Positions 8,460 to 16,722 of a stretch of 41,959 nt of DNA are shown one piece after another. The DNA is from Pseudomonadota bacterium (lineage in GTDB: Bacteria > Pseudomonadota > Alphaproteobacteria > Rhodobacterales > Rhodobacteraceae): NCBI GenBank assembly GCA_018240425.1, contig JAFEFU010000010.1, positions 1 through 41,959 on the forward strand, read 5' to 3'. The notes below the pieces were generated by a model. The model worked only from the letters and a program-made list of their open reading frames with translations. It searched no databases and had not been told where the DNA came from. Made by a program: the position numbers and the translations under genes. Position 1 is the stretch's first letter. Each line of letters begins with the position of its first letter.

Positions 8460-11400
8460 ATGACCGCGCCCGCCCACATCACCCTTTCCGGCGCCCCCGA
8501 GGGCTTCGACGCCCGCGCGCTGGCGCGCGAGCTGGAGCGTGGCGCGCCCGTCGTCCACATCGCCCGCGACGACAAGCGGATGGAGGCGATGCGCGCGGCA
8601 CTGGCCTTTCTCGCCCCCGGCGCGGTGGTGCTGACCTTTCCGGCCTGGGACTGCCTGCCCTATGACCGGGTCTCGCCCAACCCCGACCTGTCGGCGGCGC
8701 GCATGGCGACGCTCGCCGCGCTGGCGCAGGGCGTGCCGGGGCCCTTCATCCTTCTGACCACGCTGAACGGCGCCTGCCAGCGCCTGCCCGCCCGCGAGGT
8801 GGTCCGCGCCGCGGCCTTCTCGGCCACGGCGGGCCAGCGCCTCGACGAGGGCGCGCTCAAGTCCTACCTGGTGCGCATGGGCTTTTCGCAGACCGCCACG
8901 GTCTCGGAACCCGGCGACTACGCGGTGCGCGGCGGGATCATCGACATCTATCCGCCGGGGCAGGCCGGGCCGGTCAGGCTCGACCTTTTCGGCGATGTGC
9001 TGGACGGTGCCCGCCGCTTCGACCCCGCCAGCCAGCGCACCATCGAGAAGCTCGCCCGGATCGAGTTGGCGCCGGTCTCCGAAGTCATCCTCGACGAGGC
9101 GGCGATCACCCGCTTCCGCCAGAACTACCGCATCGAGTTCGGGGCGGCGGGAACCGACGATCCGCTCTACGAGGCGGTCAGCGCCGGGCGCAAGCACGCG
9201 GGCATGGAGCACTGGCTGCCCTACTTCCACGAGCGCCTCGAAACCCTGTTCGACTACCTGCCGGGCGCCACGGTCGTGCTGGACGACCAGACCACCCCGG
9301 CGCGGCTGTCGCGTTGGGACGGCATCGCCGACCAGTACGACACCCGCAAGGAGGCGCTGAACCGCAGGGACCGGCTGGATTCGGTCTACAAGCCCTGTCC
9401 GCCCGAACTGCTCTACCTGCCCGAGGCCGGCTGGCAGCAGGCGCTCGCGCCGCACCGGGTGGTGCAGCTGGTCGCGCTGCCCCAGCCGACCGGGCCGGGC
9501 GTCCTGGATGCAGGCGCGCGGATCGGGCGCAATTTCTCGCCCGAGCGCCAGCTGGAAAACGTCAGCCTTTTCGGGGCATTGTCCGACCACCTGAAGGCGC
9601 GACTGAAAGAGGGGCAGGTCATCGTCGCCTCCTATTCCGACGGCGCGCGCGAGCGGCTGAAGGGGCTGCTCGAGGATGAGGGCGTCAAGGGCGCCGTCCT
9701 CGTCCGCGACATGCGCGAGGTGCCCGAGGGGCGCGGCACCCTGCATCTCGCGGTATGGGCGCTTGAACACGGGTTCGAATGCCCGGGCCTGACCGTGATC
9801 TCGGAACAGGACGTTCTCGGCGACCGCCTGATCCGCGGCGCCCGGAAACGCAGGCGGGCCGAGAACTTCCTGACCGAAGCCCAGTCGCTGTCCCCCGGCG
9901 ATCTGGTGGTGCATGTCGAGCATGGGGTCGGGCGCTATCGGGGCCTCGAGACGATCACCGCGCTCGGTGCCCCGCACGAATGCGTGCATCTCGAATATGC
10001 CGAGGGCGCGCGGCTGTACCTGCCGGTCGAGAACATCGAGCTTCTCAGCCGCTATGGCCACGAGGAGGGGCTGCTCGACCGGCTGGGCGGCGGGGCCTGG
10101 CAGGCGCGCAAGGCCCGCCTGAAGGAGCGCATCCGCCAGATCGCCGAGCGGCTGATGCGGGTGGCGGCGGAACGGGCCCTGCGCCAGGCCCAGATCCTCG
10201 AGGCCGCGCACCACGACTGGGACGCCTTCGCCGCCCGCTTTCCCTATCAGGAGACCGACGACCAGCTTTCCGCCATCGCCGACGTGGTGGCCGACCTCGG
10301 GGCCGGCAGTCCGATGGACCGGCTGATCGTCGGCGACGTGGGCTTCGGCAAGACCGAGGTCGCCATGCGCGCCGCCTTCGTCGCTGCCCAGTCGGGGGTG
10401 CAGGTGGCGGTGATCGCACCGACGACGCTGCTCGCGCGCCAGCATTTCAAGACCTTCGCCGACCGTTTCCGCGGCACCGCGATCACCGTGCGGCCCCTGT
10501 CGCGCTTCGTCAGCGCGAAGGACGCGGCGATGACCCGCGACGGGCTGGCCGACGGCACGGTCGATATCGTGATCGGCACCCACGCGGTGCTGGCCAAGGC
10601 GGTGAAGTTCCGCAATCTCGGCCTTCTTGTCATTGACGAGGAACAGCATTTCGGCGTCAGCCACAAGGAGCGGCTGAAGGAGATGCGCTCCGAGGTCCAT
10701 GTCCTGACCCTGACCGCGACCCCGATCCCGCGCACCCTGCAACTGTCCCTGACCGGGGTGCGCGACCTGTCGATCATCGGCACCCCGCCGGTGGACCGGC
10801 TGGCGATCCGCACCTATGTCAGCGAGTTCGATTCCGTCACCATCCGCGAGGCGCTGCTGCGCGAACGCTATCGCGGCGGGCAAAGCTTCTACGTCGTTCC
10901 GCGCATTTCCGATCTGCCGGAAATCGAGGAGTTCCTGAAGTCCCACGTCCCCGAAGTCACCTGCATCGTCGCGCACGGGCAACTGGCGGCGGGCGACCTG
11001 GACGAACGGATGAACGCCTTCTACGACGGCAGGTATGACGTGCTCCTGGCCACCACCATCGTCGAGAGCGGCCTCGACATCCCGACGGCGAACACGATGA
11101 TCGTCCACCGAGCCGACATGTTCGGGCTGAGCCAGCTTTACCAGATCCGCGGCCGCGTCGGCCGGTCCAAGGCGCGCGCCTATGCCTATCTGACGACCAA
11201 GCCGCGCGCGCCGCTGACCCCGGCCGCGCAAAAGCGCCTGCGGCTTCTCGGTTCGCTCGACAGTCTCGGCGCGGGGTTTTCGCTGGCCTCGCAGGATCTC
11301 GACCTGCGCGGCGCCGGCAACCTTCTGGGCGAGGAGCAGTCGGGCCATATCCGCGAGGTCGGCTATGAGCTGTACCAGTCGATGCTCGAGGACACGATCG

Positions 11401-11903
11401 CGCGGCTGAAGTCGGGCGAGCTGCAGGGCCCGGCCGGGGACGAGGGCGAATGGGCGCCGCAGATCAACCTCGGCGTTCCGGTCCTGATCCCCGAGGAGTA
11501 TGTGCCCGATCTCGACGTGCGCCTCGGCCTCTACCGCCGCCTGTCGCAGCTGGCCACCAAGACCGAGCTCGAAGGTTTTGCCGCCGAGCTGATCGACCGG
11601 TTCGGCCCCTTGCCGCGCGAGGTCAACACGCTCCTCCTCGTCGTGCGGATCAAGGGCACCTGCCGGCGGGCCGGGATCGCGCGGCTCGATGCGGGGCCGA
11701 AGGGGATCACCCTCCAGTTCCACCGCGACAAGTTCGCCAATCCGGGCGGGCTGGTCGAGTTCCTTCAGGCGCGGGCCGGCAGCGCCAGGGTCAAGGACAA
11801 CCGCATCCTCATCGCCGGCGATTTCACGCGCGAGGGCGAGCGGATCAAGGGCGCCTTCGCCGCGGCGCGCGATCTTGCCGAAAAGGCGGCGGCGCGCGCC
11901 TGA
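8460..11903 (+). CDS. mfd: transcription-repair coupling factor
   Basis: Mfd is a DNA translocase that removes RNA polymerase stalled at lesions and recruits UvrA. The ATG at 8460 gives 1147 residues, typical for the family; the longer upstream frame overlaps the preceding gene and lacks homology. The N-terminal UvrB-like module spans about 1-320. The RNA-polymerase-interacting domain includes VVHVEHGVGRYRG near residue 480. Translocase motifs follow: Walker A GDVGFGKTE near 625, DEEQ at about 726-729, TATPIPRTL, and motif VI QIRGRVGR. The C-terminal TRCF domain (LGVPVLIPEEYVPDLDVRLGLYRRL) is complete. The stop codon directly abuts the stop of the MFS gene on the other strand. Confidence 0.98.
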   Translation: MTAPAHITLSGAPEGFDARALARELERGAPVVHIARDDKRMEAMRAALAFLAPGAVVLTFPAWDCLPYDRVSPNPDLSAARMATLAALAQGVPGPFILLTTLNGACQRLPAREVVRAAAFSATAGQRLDEGALKSYLVRMGFSQTATVSEPGDYAVRGGIIDIYPPGQAGPVRLDLFGDVLDGARRFDPASQRTIEKLARIELAPVSEVILDEAAITRFRQNYRIEFGAAGTDDPLYEAVSAGRKHAGMEHWLPYFHERLETLFDYLPGATVVLDDQTTPARLSRWDGIADQYDTRKEALNRRDRLDSVYKPCPPELLYLPEAGWQQALAPHRVVQLVALPQPTGPGVLDAGARIGRNFSPERQLENVSLFGALSDHLKARLKEGQVIVASYSDGARERLKGLLEDEGVKGAVLVRDMREVPEGRGTLHLAVWALEHGFECPGLTVISEQDVLGDRLIRGARKRRRAENFLTEAQSLSPGDLVVHVEHGVGRYRGLETITALGAPHECVHLEYAEGARLYLPVENIELLSRYGHEEGLLDRLGGGAWQARKARLKERIRQIAERLMRVAAERALRQAQILEAAHHDWDAFAARFPYQETDDQLSAIADVVADLGAGSPMDRLIVGDVGFGKTEVAMRAAFVAAQSGVQVAVIAPTTLLARQHFKTFADRFRGTAITVRPLSRFVSAKDAAMTRDGLADGTVDIVIGTHAVLAKAVKFRNLGLLVIDEEQHFGVSHKERLKEMRSEVHVLTLTATPIPRTLQLSLTGVRDLSIIGTPPVDRLAIRTYVSEFDSVTIREALLRERYRGGQSFYVVPRISDLPEIEEFLKSHVPEVTCIVAHGQLAAGDLDERMNAFYDGRYDVLLATTIVESGLDIPTANTMIVHRADMFGLSQLYQIRGRVGRSKARAYAYLTTKPRAPLTPAAQKRLRLLGSLDSLGAGFSLASQDLDLRGAGNLLGEEQSGHIREVGYELYQSMLEDTIARLKSGELQGPAGDEGEWAPQINLGVPVLIPEEYVPDLDVRLGLYRRLSQLATKTELEGFAAELIDRFGPLPREVNTLLLVVRIKGTCRRAGIARLDAGPKGITLQFHRDKFANPGGLVEFLQARAGSARVKDNRILIAGDFTREGERIKGAFAAARDLAEKAAARA

Positions 11904-13124
11904 TCAAAAGCGCCGCGAGCGCCGCATCAGGCCCATCGCGCAGGCCGAGCAGAGGGCGGCGGCGGCCATCGACGGCACCGGGGTGCCGTTGAACATCAGC
12001 CCGACGAAGCCCGCGATCAGCGCCGACAGGACGGTGGAGAGCGCGGTGATGACCGAGGTGGCCATGCCTGCCAGATGCCCCATCTTCTGCATCGCCAGTG
12101 CATTGAGGTTGCCGAAGGTCAGCCCGGCGATGAAGAAGATGCTGTTGGCCCAGACGAAAAAGGCTGCAAATCCGGGGACTCCGCCGGGTTCCCTCAACCA
12201 GAACAGCACCAGCATGACGAGCGAGAGCGCCGCCTGCACCGCATAGGCCAGCGTGGCGATCTGGCGCATCCCGATCCGCATCACCAGCCAGCCGTTGACC
12301 ATCGAGGCGGTGGACGAGACCACCGCGATCAGCGCGAACCAGTAGGGGAACTCGGCGGCCCGGCCCCAGGTCTGGTCGAAGATCTGCTGGATCGAGGAGA
12401 GAAGCCCCAGCATCTGCCCGAAGCCGAGCGCCATGACCAGGGTGTAGAGCCTGACCTCGGCGCTGGCCAGAACCTCGCGCAGTCCCGACAGGATCAGGTG
12501 CCCCCGGAGCGGACGGCGCGCCGCGGGGGCAAGCGTCTCGGGCTGGCGCAGGCTGACCCAGACGAGCGCGGTCAGCGCGAAGAGGACATAGGCGAGGAAG
12601 ATCGCGCGCCAGCCAGCGAGGAAGATGATGCCCTGGCCGAGCATCGGCGCCAGCGCCGGCACCACCATGAACACCATCATCACGAAGGACATGACCCGCG
12701 CCATCTCGCGCCCCTGAAACAGGTCGCGGCTCAGCGCCAGCCCGACGACGCGCGGGGCGGCGGCGCCGATCCCTTGGACGAAGCGGGCGGCCAGAAGGAA
12801 GCCGAGCCCCGAGGCGAAGTGCGCGGTGATCGCGGCGGCGACGTAAAGCACCAGGCCCCCGGCAATCACCGGCTTGCGGCCCCAGGCATCCGACATCGGT
12901 CCGACGAACAGCGTCCCGATCCCCATCCCTAGGATGAAGACCGACAGGATCAGCTGGGCGCGGTTGGGCGCCTCGGGCGTCAGTTCCTGGGCGATCGACG
13001 GCAGCGACGGCAGCATGGCGTCGATCGAGAAGGCGACCGTCGCGAACAGCATCGCCAGCATCGCGGTGAATTCCGCCCGGCGGGGCCGGCGTGGCGCGTC
13101 AAGGGTGGCGTCCGGAAGGGACAT
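11904..13124 (-). CDS. Bcr/CflA-type MFS exporter
   Basis: This 406-residue, 12-helix major facilitator superfamily protein resembles the DHA1 Bcr/CflA drug-efflux group. MFS motif A appears as GPMSDAWGRKPVIAGG (between helices 2 and 3), and the RFVQGIGAAAPRVV segment in helix 4 resembles the group's motif C region. The ATG at 13124 lies 1 base after the stop of the FrnE-like gene. A TTG start at 13148 inside that gene is possible but less likely. As the third gene of an operon with an acyl-CoA ligase and a thioredoxin-fold protein, it may export an aromatic or acyl compound. That is inference; the family is mostly known for drug and sulfonamide or bicyclomycin export. Confidence 0.88.
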   Translation of the reverse strand: MSLPDATLDAPRRPRRAEFTAMLAMLFATVAFSIDAMLPSLPSIAQELTPEAPNRAQLILSVFILGMGIGTLFVGPMSDAWGRKPVIAGGLVLYVAAAITAHFASGLGFLLAARFVQGIGAAAPRVVGLALSRDLFQGREMARVMSFVMMVFMVVPALAPMLGQGIIFLAGWRAIFLAYVLFALTALVWVSLRQPETLAPAARRPLRGHLILSGLREVLASAEVRLYTLVMALGFGQMLGLLSSIQQIFDQTWGRAAEFPYWFALIAVVSSTASMVNGWLVMRIGMRQIATLAYAVQAALSLVMLVLFWLREPGGVPGFAAFFVWANSIFFIAGLTFGNLNALAMQKMGHLAGMATSVITALSTVLSALIAGFVGLMFNGTPVPSMAAAALCSACAMGLMRRSRRF

Positions 13125-13125
13125 G

Positions 13126-13767
13126 TCAATGGTCTTTCGTGTTTTCAATCAGTTCATCGATGACGCTCACCCAAAGGTCCGCAGGCTGCGCCCCGGGGAT
13201 CACATGGCGGTCGGCGACGATGAAGGTCGGCACCGCCTGCACGCCCCTGTCCTGGGAATGGGCGATCCGGGCGCGGATCTCGGCGCGGTCGGCCTCCGAG
13301 GCAAGAAGCCGCGCGACAAGGGCGCCGTCCAGTCCGCATTCGCCGGCGATGGCGGCAAGGGTTTCGGGCGAACCGATGTCGCGCCCGTCGTGCCAATAGG
13401 CGCCGAACAGCGCCGTGACCATCTGCGTCTGTCTTCCCTCGAGTCCGGCCCAGTGGATCAGGCGATGCGCGTCGAGCGTGTTCGGCGCGCGGTTGATCGC
13501 CGGCAGGTCGAAGGCGATGCCGGCCTTTTCGGCATGGGCCAGGAGCGGCTCGTGCACGCGCACGATGTTCTCGCGGCTGCCGAACTTGGCGGCCATGTAG
13601 GCCTGGCGGTCCATCCCTTCGGGCGGCAATTCGGGATTGAGCTGGAAGGGGTGCCATTCGATCCGGAAGGGATGGTCGGGGCGGGCTGCCAGCGCCTGGT
13701 CGAGATAGCCTTTGCCGACATAGCACCACGGGCAAGCCAAATCCGAGATAATATCAAGCTTTATCAT
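13126..13767 (-). CDS. DsbA family oxidoreductase, FrnE-like
   Basis: This 213-residue thioredoxin-fold protein has a C12-P-W-C15 redox motif near the N-terminus (DIISDLACPWCYVGKGYLDQA) and a cis-proline segment AVPTFIV close to the C-terminus. It has no signal peptide, so it acts in the cytoplasm. That fits the FrnE/2-hydroxychromene-2-carboxylate isomerase-related branch of the DsbA family. The start at 13767 overlaps the stop of the upstream ligase gene (ATGA); a TTG 15 bases earlier is not needed. FrnE proteins have been linked to polyketide biosynthesis and oxidative stress. Here the partner genes (CoA ligase, exporter, XRE-cupin regulator) suggest involvement in a small-molecule stress or detoxification operon. 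Confidence 0.85.
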   Translation of the reverse strand: MIKLDIISDLACPWCYVGKGYLDQALAARPDHPFRIEWHPFQLNPELPPEGMDRQAYMAAKFGSRENIVRVHEPLLAHAEKAGIAFDLPAINRAPNTLDAHRLIHWAGLEGRQTQMVTALFGAYWHDGRDIGSPETLAAIAGECGLDGALVARLLASEADRAEIRARIAHSQDRGVQAVPTFIVADRHVIPGAQPADLWVSVIDELIENTKDH

Positions 13768-15281
13768 GTATCTATCCTGCAAAGTTCGCGCAATGCGCGG
13801 CGGTTCAGCTTGCCGTTCGCGGTGTGCGGCAGCGCCGCGACCCGATCATAGCGCCGGGGCTGCTTGTAGCGGGCGAGGTGCGTGCCCGCGTGGGCTTGCA
13901 GCGCCCCGGGCGCCGCGGGGCCGGTGTAGCAGGCGACGATGATCGACTTGCCCGGCCCAAGCGCCACCTCGACCACGCCGACCTCGCCCGCGCCGGGGCA
14001 GAGGGCCAGCGCCGCCTCGACCTCGTCTGGCGAGACGCGGAAGCCGCCGGCGTTCATCATGTCGTCGGCGCGGCCGAGGATGCGGATGGCGCCGTCCCCG
14101 TCCATGTCCGCCATGTCGCCGGTCAGGAACCAGTCGCCGCTCATCCGTGAGTCGGTCTCTGCCTCCGCGCCGAAATAGCCGAGAAACAGGCCGGGGTCGC
14201 GGCGATCCACTGCCAGCACCCCGCCCTGGCCGCGCGGCACGGGGCGGCCATCGGGGCTGAGGACGGCGACCCTGCGGCCGGGCTGGGCATGGCCGGTGAG
14301 GCCCGGCGGCGCCGGGCGCGCGGGCGAGGAGGAGATGAAGGTCGAGCACTCCGAGAGGCCGTAGGCCTCGTGCAGCGGCCGGCCGGTGGCGCGGGCCCAG
14401 CCGGCGCGGATCGGCTCGGAGAGTTTCTCGCCCGCCGTCAGCCCGTGGCGCAGGGCGGGAAGCGGAGGGAAGGGCGCCGACTTCAGCATCTGCCGGTAAA
14501 CCGCTGGTGCGGCCGCGAAAATCGTGACCTCGTGCCGGCGCAGAAGCTCGGGCAGATCGGCCGGGGCGGTGCCCGGCGCCGGAACCAGCGCCGTCGCTCC
14601 CGCCGTCCAGGGATCGAAGAGCCCGGTCCCGAGCGTGAAGGTCCAGTTGAAGGCCCCGGCGTGCAGGAGCCGGTCGTCGCGGCCAAGCCCGCTCCAGCCC
14701 GCCTGCATCATCCGCCGCGCCCAGATCGCCCGATGGGCGTGCAGGACCGCGCGCGGCCGGCCCGACGTGCCCGAGGTATAGACCAGGTAGGCGGGACGGC
14801 CGGGATCGCCCATCTCGTAGCCGTCCGCAGGGCCGGGCGGCAGCGCCAGGAGTGCCTCGGCGGTCAGGACCGGCGCCGGGCAGGCATCGGGCAGGCTGAG
14901 GCCGGGCTCGGCCACGATCAGCGCCGGGGCGAGGGCGCGGGCAAGGCCGGTGATCTCGGGGATGGTCAGCGCCGCCGGGCAGGCCACCGGCAGGCAACCG
15001 GCGGCGACCGCGCCGAGGAAGGCCAGCGGGAAGGCGACCGAATTGCCCAGCCGCAGCAGGATGCGCGCGCCCGGCGCAAGGTCCATCGCCCTGAGCGCGG
15101 CGGCAAAGGCGAGGACCGACGCTTCGATCTCGCCGAAGGTCCGGCTCTCCGTGCCCCCGTCGTGCAGAATCCGCAGCGCCACCCGGTCCGGCTGCGCACC
15201 CGCCTCAGCGAGGACGTGGGCGGCCAGATTGAAGGGGGCGGGGCAGGCGGGCCCCGGCGCGGATCGGACTTCGGACAGCAT
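13764..15281 (-). CDS. acyl-CoA synthetase (AMP-forming), benzoate-CoA ligase-like
   Basis: This 505-residue ANL-superfamily enzyme activates a carboxylate with ATP to acyl-AMP and then transfers it to CoA. The P-loop is YTSGTSGRPRAVLH (168-181), the A5 motif YGLSECS is at 307-313, the A7 region has TGD (387-389), the hinge is GRADDMMNAGGFRVSP, and catalytic Lys491 lies in NGKLNR. The overall pattern (a loose head domain and the AGGFRVSPDEVE hinge) fits benzoate- or medium-chain-acyl-CoA ligases. It is first in a three-gene operon and is divergent from the XRE-cupin regulator 86 bases away, which probably controls it. The substrate is unknown. Confidence 0.88.
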   Translation of the reverse strand: MLSEVRSAPGPACPAPFNLAAHVLAEAGAQPDRVALRILHDGGTESRTFGEIEASVLAFAAALRAMDLAPGARILLRLGNSVAFPLAFLGAVAAGCLPVACPAALTIPEITGLARALAPALIVAEPGLSLPDACPAPVLTAEALLALPPGPADGYEMGDPGRPAYLVYTSGTSGRPRAVLHAHRAIWARRMMQAGWSGLGRDDRLLHAGAFNWTFTLGTGLFDPWTAGATALVPAPGTAPADLPELLRRHEVTIFAAAPAVYRQMLKSAPFPPLPALRHGLTAGEKLSEPIRAGWARATGRPLHEAYGLSECSTFISSSPARPAPPGLTGHAQPGRRVAVLSPDGRPVPRGQGGVLAVDRRDPGLFLGYFGAEAETDSRMSGDWFLTGDMADMDGDGAIRILGRADDMMNAGGFRVSPDEVEAALALCPGAGEVGVVEVALGPGKSIIVACYTGPAAPGALQAHAGTHLARYKQPRRYDRVAALPHTANGKLNRRALRELCRIDT

Positions 15282-15367
15282 CGCCGATGGCTACGCTTGA
15301 TGCCAGCCGGTTGCAACCCGCACCGGTCCCGCGCTAAAGCACGGCCGACCGCAGCGGGTGGACAGAG

Positions 15368-15994
15368 ATGAGCGACATCGACGGTGCCGGGATCCTGCGC
15401 ATCCTTCGCGCCGAAGGACAGGACAGCGACTCCGAGCCGCTGGACCTGGGGTTGCGGGTGCGCGGCCTGCGCAAGGAGCGCGGCTGGACGCTCGAGCAGG
15501 CGGCGGTGCAGGCGGGGCTCGCACGCTCGACCCTGTCGAAGATCGAGAACGGCCAGATGTCGCCGACCTACGAGGCGCTGAAGAAGCTGGCCGACGGGCT
15601 GAAAGTGTCGGTGCCGCAGCTGTTCACGCCGCCGTCGCGCTCCCAGGTCAACGGGCGCATGGCGCTGACGCGGGCGGGCGAGGGCCAGCCGCGCCCGACC
15701 GCGACCTACGAGCACGAGCTGCTGGCCGCCGCGCTGACGCGCAAGCGGATGCTGCCCTACCGCGCCCGCATCCGCGCCCGCAGCCTGTCCGAGTTCGACG
15801 AGTGGGTGCGCCACGACGGCGAGGAGTTCCTCTATGTGCTGACCGGCACGGTGCGCCTCTACACCGAGTTCTACGAGCCCGCCGACCTGCGGCGCGGCGA
15901 CAGCGCCTATTACGACGCGACGATGGGGCACAACCTGGTCTCGACCAGCGAGGAGGACGCGCTGATCCTGTGGGTGACAAGCCGCGAGGGTTAG
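15368..15994 (+). CDS. XRE family regulator with C-terminal cupin domain
   Basis: This 208-residue DNA-binding regulator has an XRE/Cro helix-turn-helix at about 27-85 (LRKERGWTLEQAAVQAGLARSTLSKIENGQMSPT). A ligand-sensing cupin lies at about 120-205 (VRHDGEEFLYVLTGTVRLY, then DSAYYDATMGHNLVS). This architecture is common in regulators of amine, amino-acid or carboxylate metabolism that sit next to their targets. The divergent acyl-CoA ligase operon is the natural target. The stop codon TAG at 15992-15994 is formed by the flanking TA plus the first base of the inverted-repeat element described next. Without the element the reading frame would end in TAA at the same codon. Confidence 0.9.
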   Translation: MSDIDGAGILRILRAEGQDSDSEPLDLGLRVRGLRKERGWTLEQAAVQAGLARSTLSKIENGQMSPTYEALKKLADGLKVSVPQLFTPPSRSQVNGRMALTRAGEGQPRPTATYEHELLAAALTRKRMLPYRARIRARSLSEFDEWVRHDGEEFLYVLTGTVRLYTEFYEPADLRRGDSAYYDATMGHNLVSTSEEDALILWVTSREG

Positions 15995-16156
15995 ATCAGT
16001 TTGCAATTTATCTGACGCAGCGCCAGCCCCCGCCCGGTCGCCCAAAGCGACCGGGCCGCGCCGGCCCGCCCCCCACGGGGCGGCGCGATGGCGCCACCCC
16101 GCGGGCCGACGCGGCCCTTCGTTGCGCCCGTGATTCACATATAAAGCAAACAGTTC
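15994..16156. mobile_element. miniature inverted-repeat element, copy 1 (163 bp)
   Basis: The element is bounded by TA at 15992-15993 and TA at 16157-16158. Its ends are imperfect inverted repeats: left GATCAGTTTGCAATTTATC, right (reverse complement) GAACTGTTTGCTTTATATG. The interior is nearly identical to the second copy at 27439-27599 and contains a strong hairpin (CCCGGTCGC, loop CCAAA, GCGACCGGG at 16034-16056). No transposase is encoded. TA flanks and short terminal repeats fit a MITE mobilised by an IS630/Tc1-type transposase, which is inference. Short ORFs read through it are shadows. Confidence 0.8.
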
Positions 16157-16272
16157 TAACGCGCGGCCGTATCAGATGGAAACTGCAGCGGCGCACGCGC
16201 GCGGGGCCGTTGCCTCGCGCGGCCGATGGCCGGTTTCGGCCTGCCCCCGCCGGGCGCCCGGCGCACGGTCAA

Positions 16273-16319
16273 CGCCCGCCCATCGGGCGGCCGGGGCTTC
16301 GCCCCCACCTGGGCGGGCG
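16273..16319. terminator. hairpin after the CsbD-like gene
   Basis: A perfect 10-bp inverted repeat (16273-16282 and 16310-16319) encloses a GGGGC-TTC-GCCCC stem, a few bases beyond the stop of the minus-strand gene at 16327. No T-run follows, so it may be a weak terminator or a 3'-end stabiliser. The remaining bases from 16159 to 16272 show no gene that I can support. Confidence 0.45.
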
Positions 16320-16326
16320 CCCCGCC

Positions 16327-16650
16327 TCAGGCCCCCGCGTCGTCGCCAAAGCGGGCGTCGTCGTCCGAGGCGTCCTCGCCGTCCGAGATGAACTTGCCCG
16401 ACAGGCTGATCGAATGGTTCTCGTGGTGCGGGTCCATCACCACGTCCGAGGGCAATTCTCCGGTCAGCCAGTCGCGGATCTCGTCGCGGGCCTCGGAGGG
16501 TTCCTGCCCGGTCAGCCCGGCGACGTAGAGGACGAAGGCGTGCTGGTCGCCGTCGATCGCCTCGAGGTCGGTCTCGTCGGCGTCGGGCCAGCGGTCGGTG
16601 ATCGCGTCGAAGAAGGCCGGCCAGTTGTCCCTGACATGATGCCACTTCAT
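16327..16650 (-). CDS. CsbD-like stress protein with acidic C-terminal tail
   Basis: The 107-residue product starts MKWHHVRDNWPAFFDAITDRWPDADETDLEAIDGDQHAFVLYVAGLTG. The spacing of the Trp residues, the L..I.G step and the following ARDEIRDWL resemble the CsbD family (MNWDxIEGNWKQFKG..W..LTDDDL..I.GK). The first 65 or so residues cover the usual CsbD length. The remaining 40 are strongly acidic and end DDDARFGDDAGA. CsbD proteins are small general-stress proteins of unknown mechanism. The start is supported by GGGAGG just upstream. The CsbD assignment rests on pattern resemblance only; otherwise it is a conserved hypothetical protein. Confidence 0.7.
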   Translation of the reverse strand: MKWHHVRDNWPAFFDAITDRWPDADETDLEAIDGDQHAFVLYVAGLTGQEPSEARDEIRDWLTGELPSDVVMDPHHENHSISLSGKFISDGEDASDDDARFGDDAGA

Positions 16651-16722
16651 CGCGCATCCTCCCTGCGGCTGGCAGGCCCGCCGGGAAGGGAGGACCCGCG
16701 GGGGAAGTGTGCACCCGAAGCC

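Noticed and set aside
8451..11723. 1090-codon open frame on the minus strand
   Set aside because: It lies antisense to mfd and arises from strong GC bias at third positions; no recognisable domains.
16008..16196. Short ORFs through the inverted-repeat element (also 27453-27570)
   Set aside because: They arise from the repeat itself and recur only because the element recurs.
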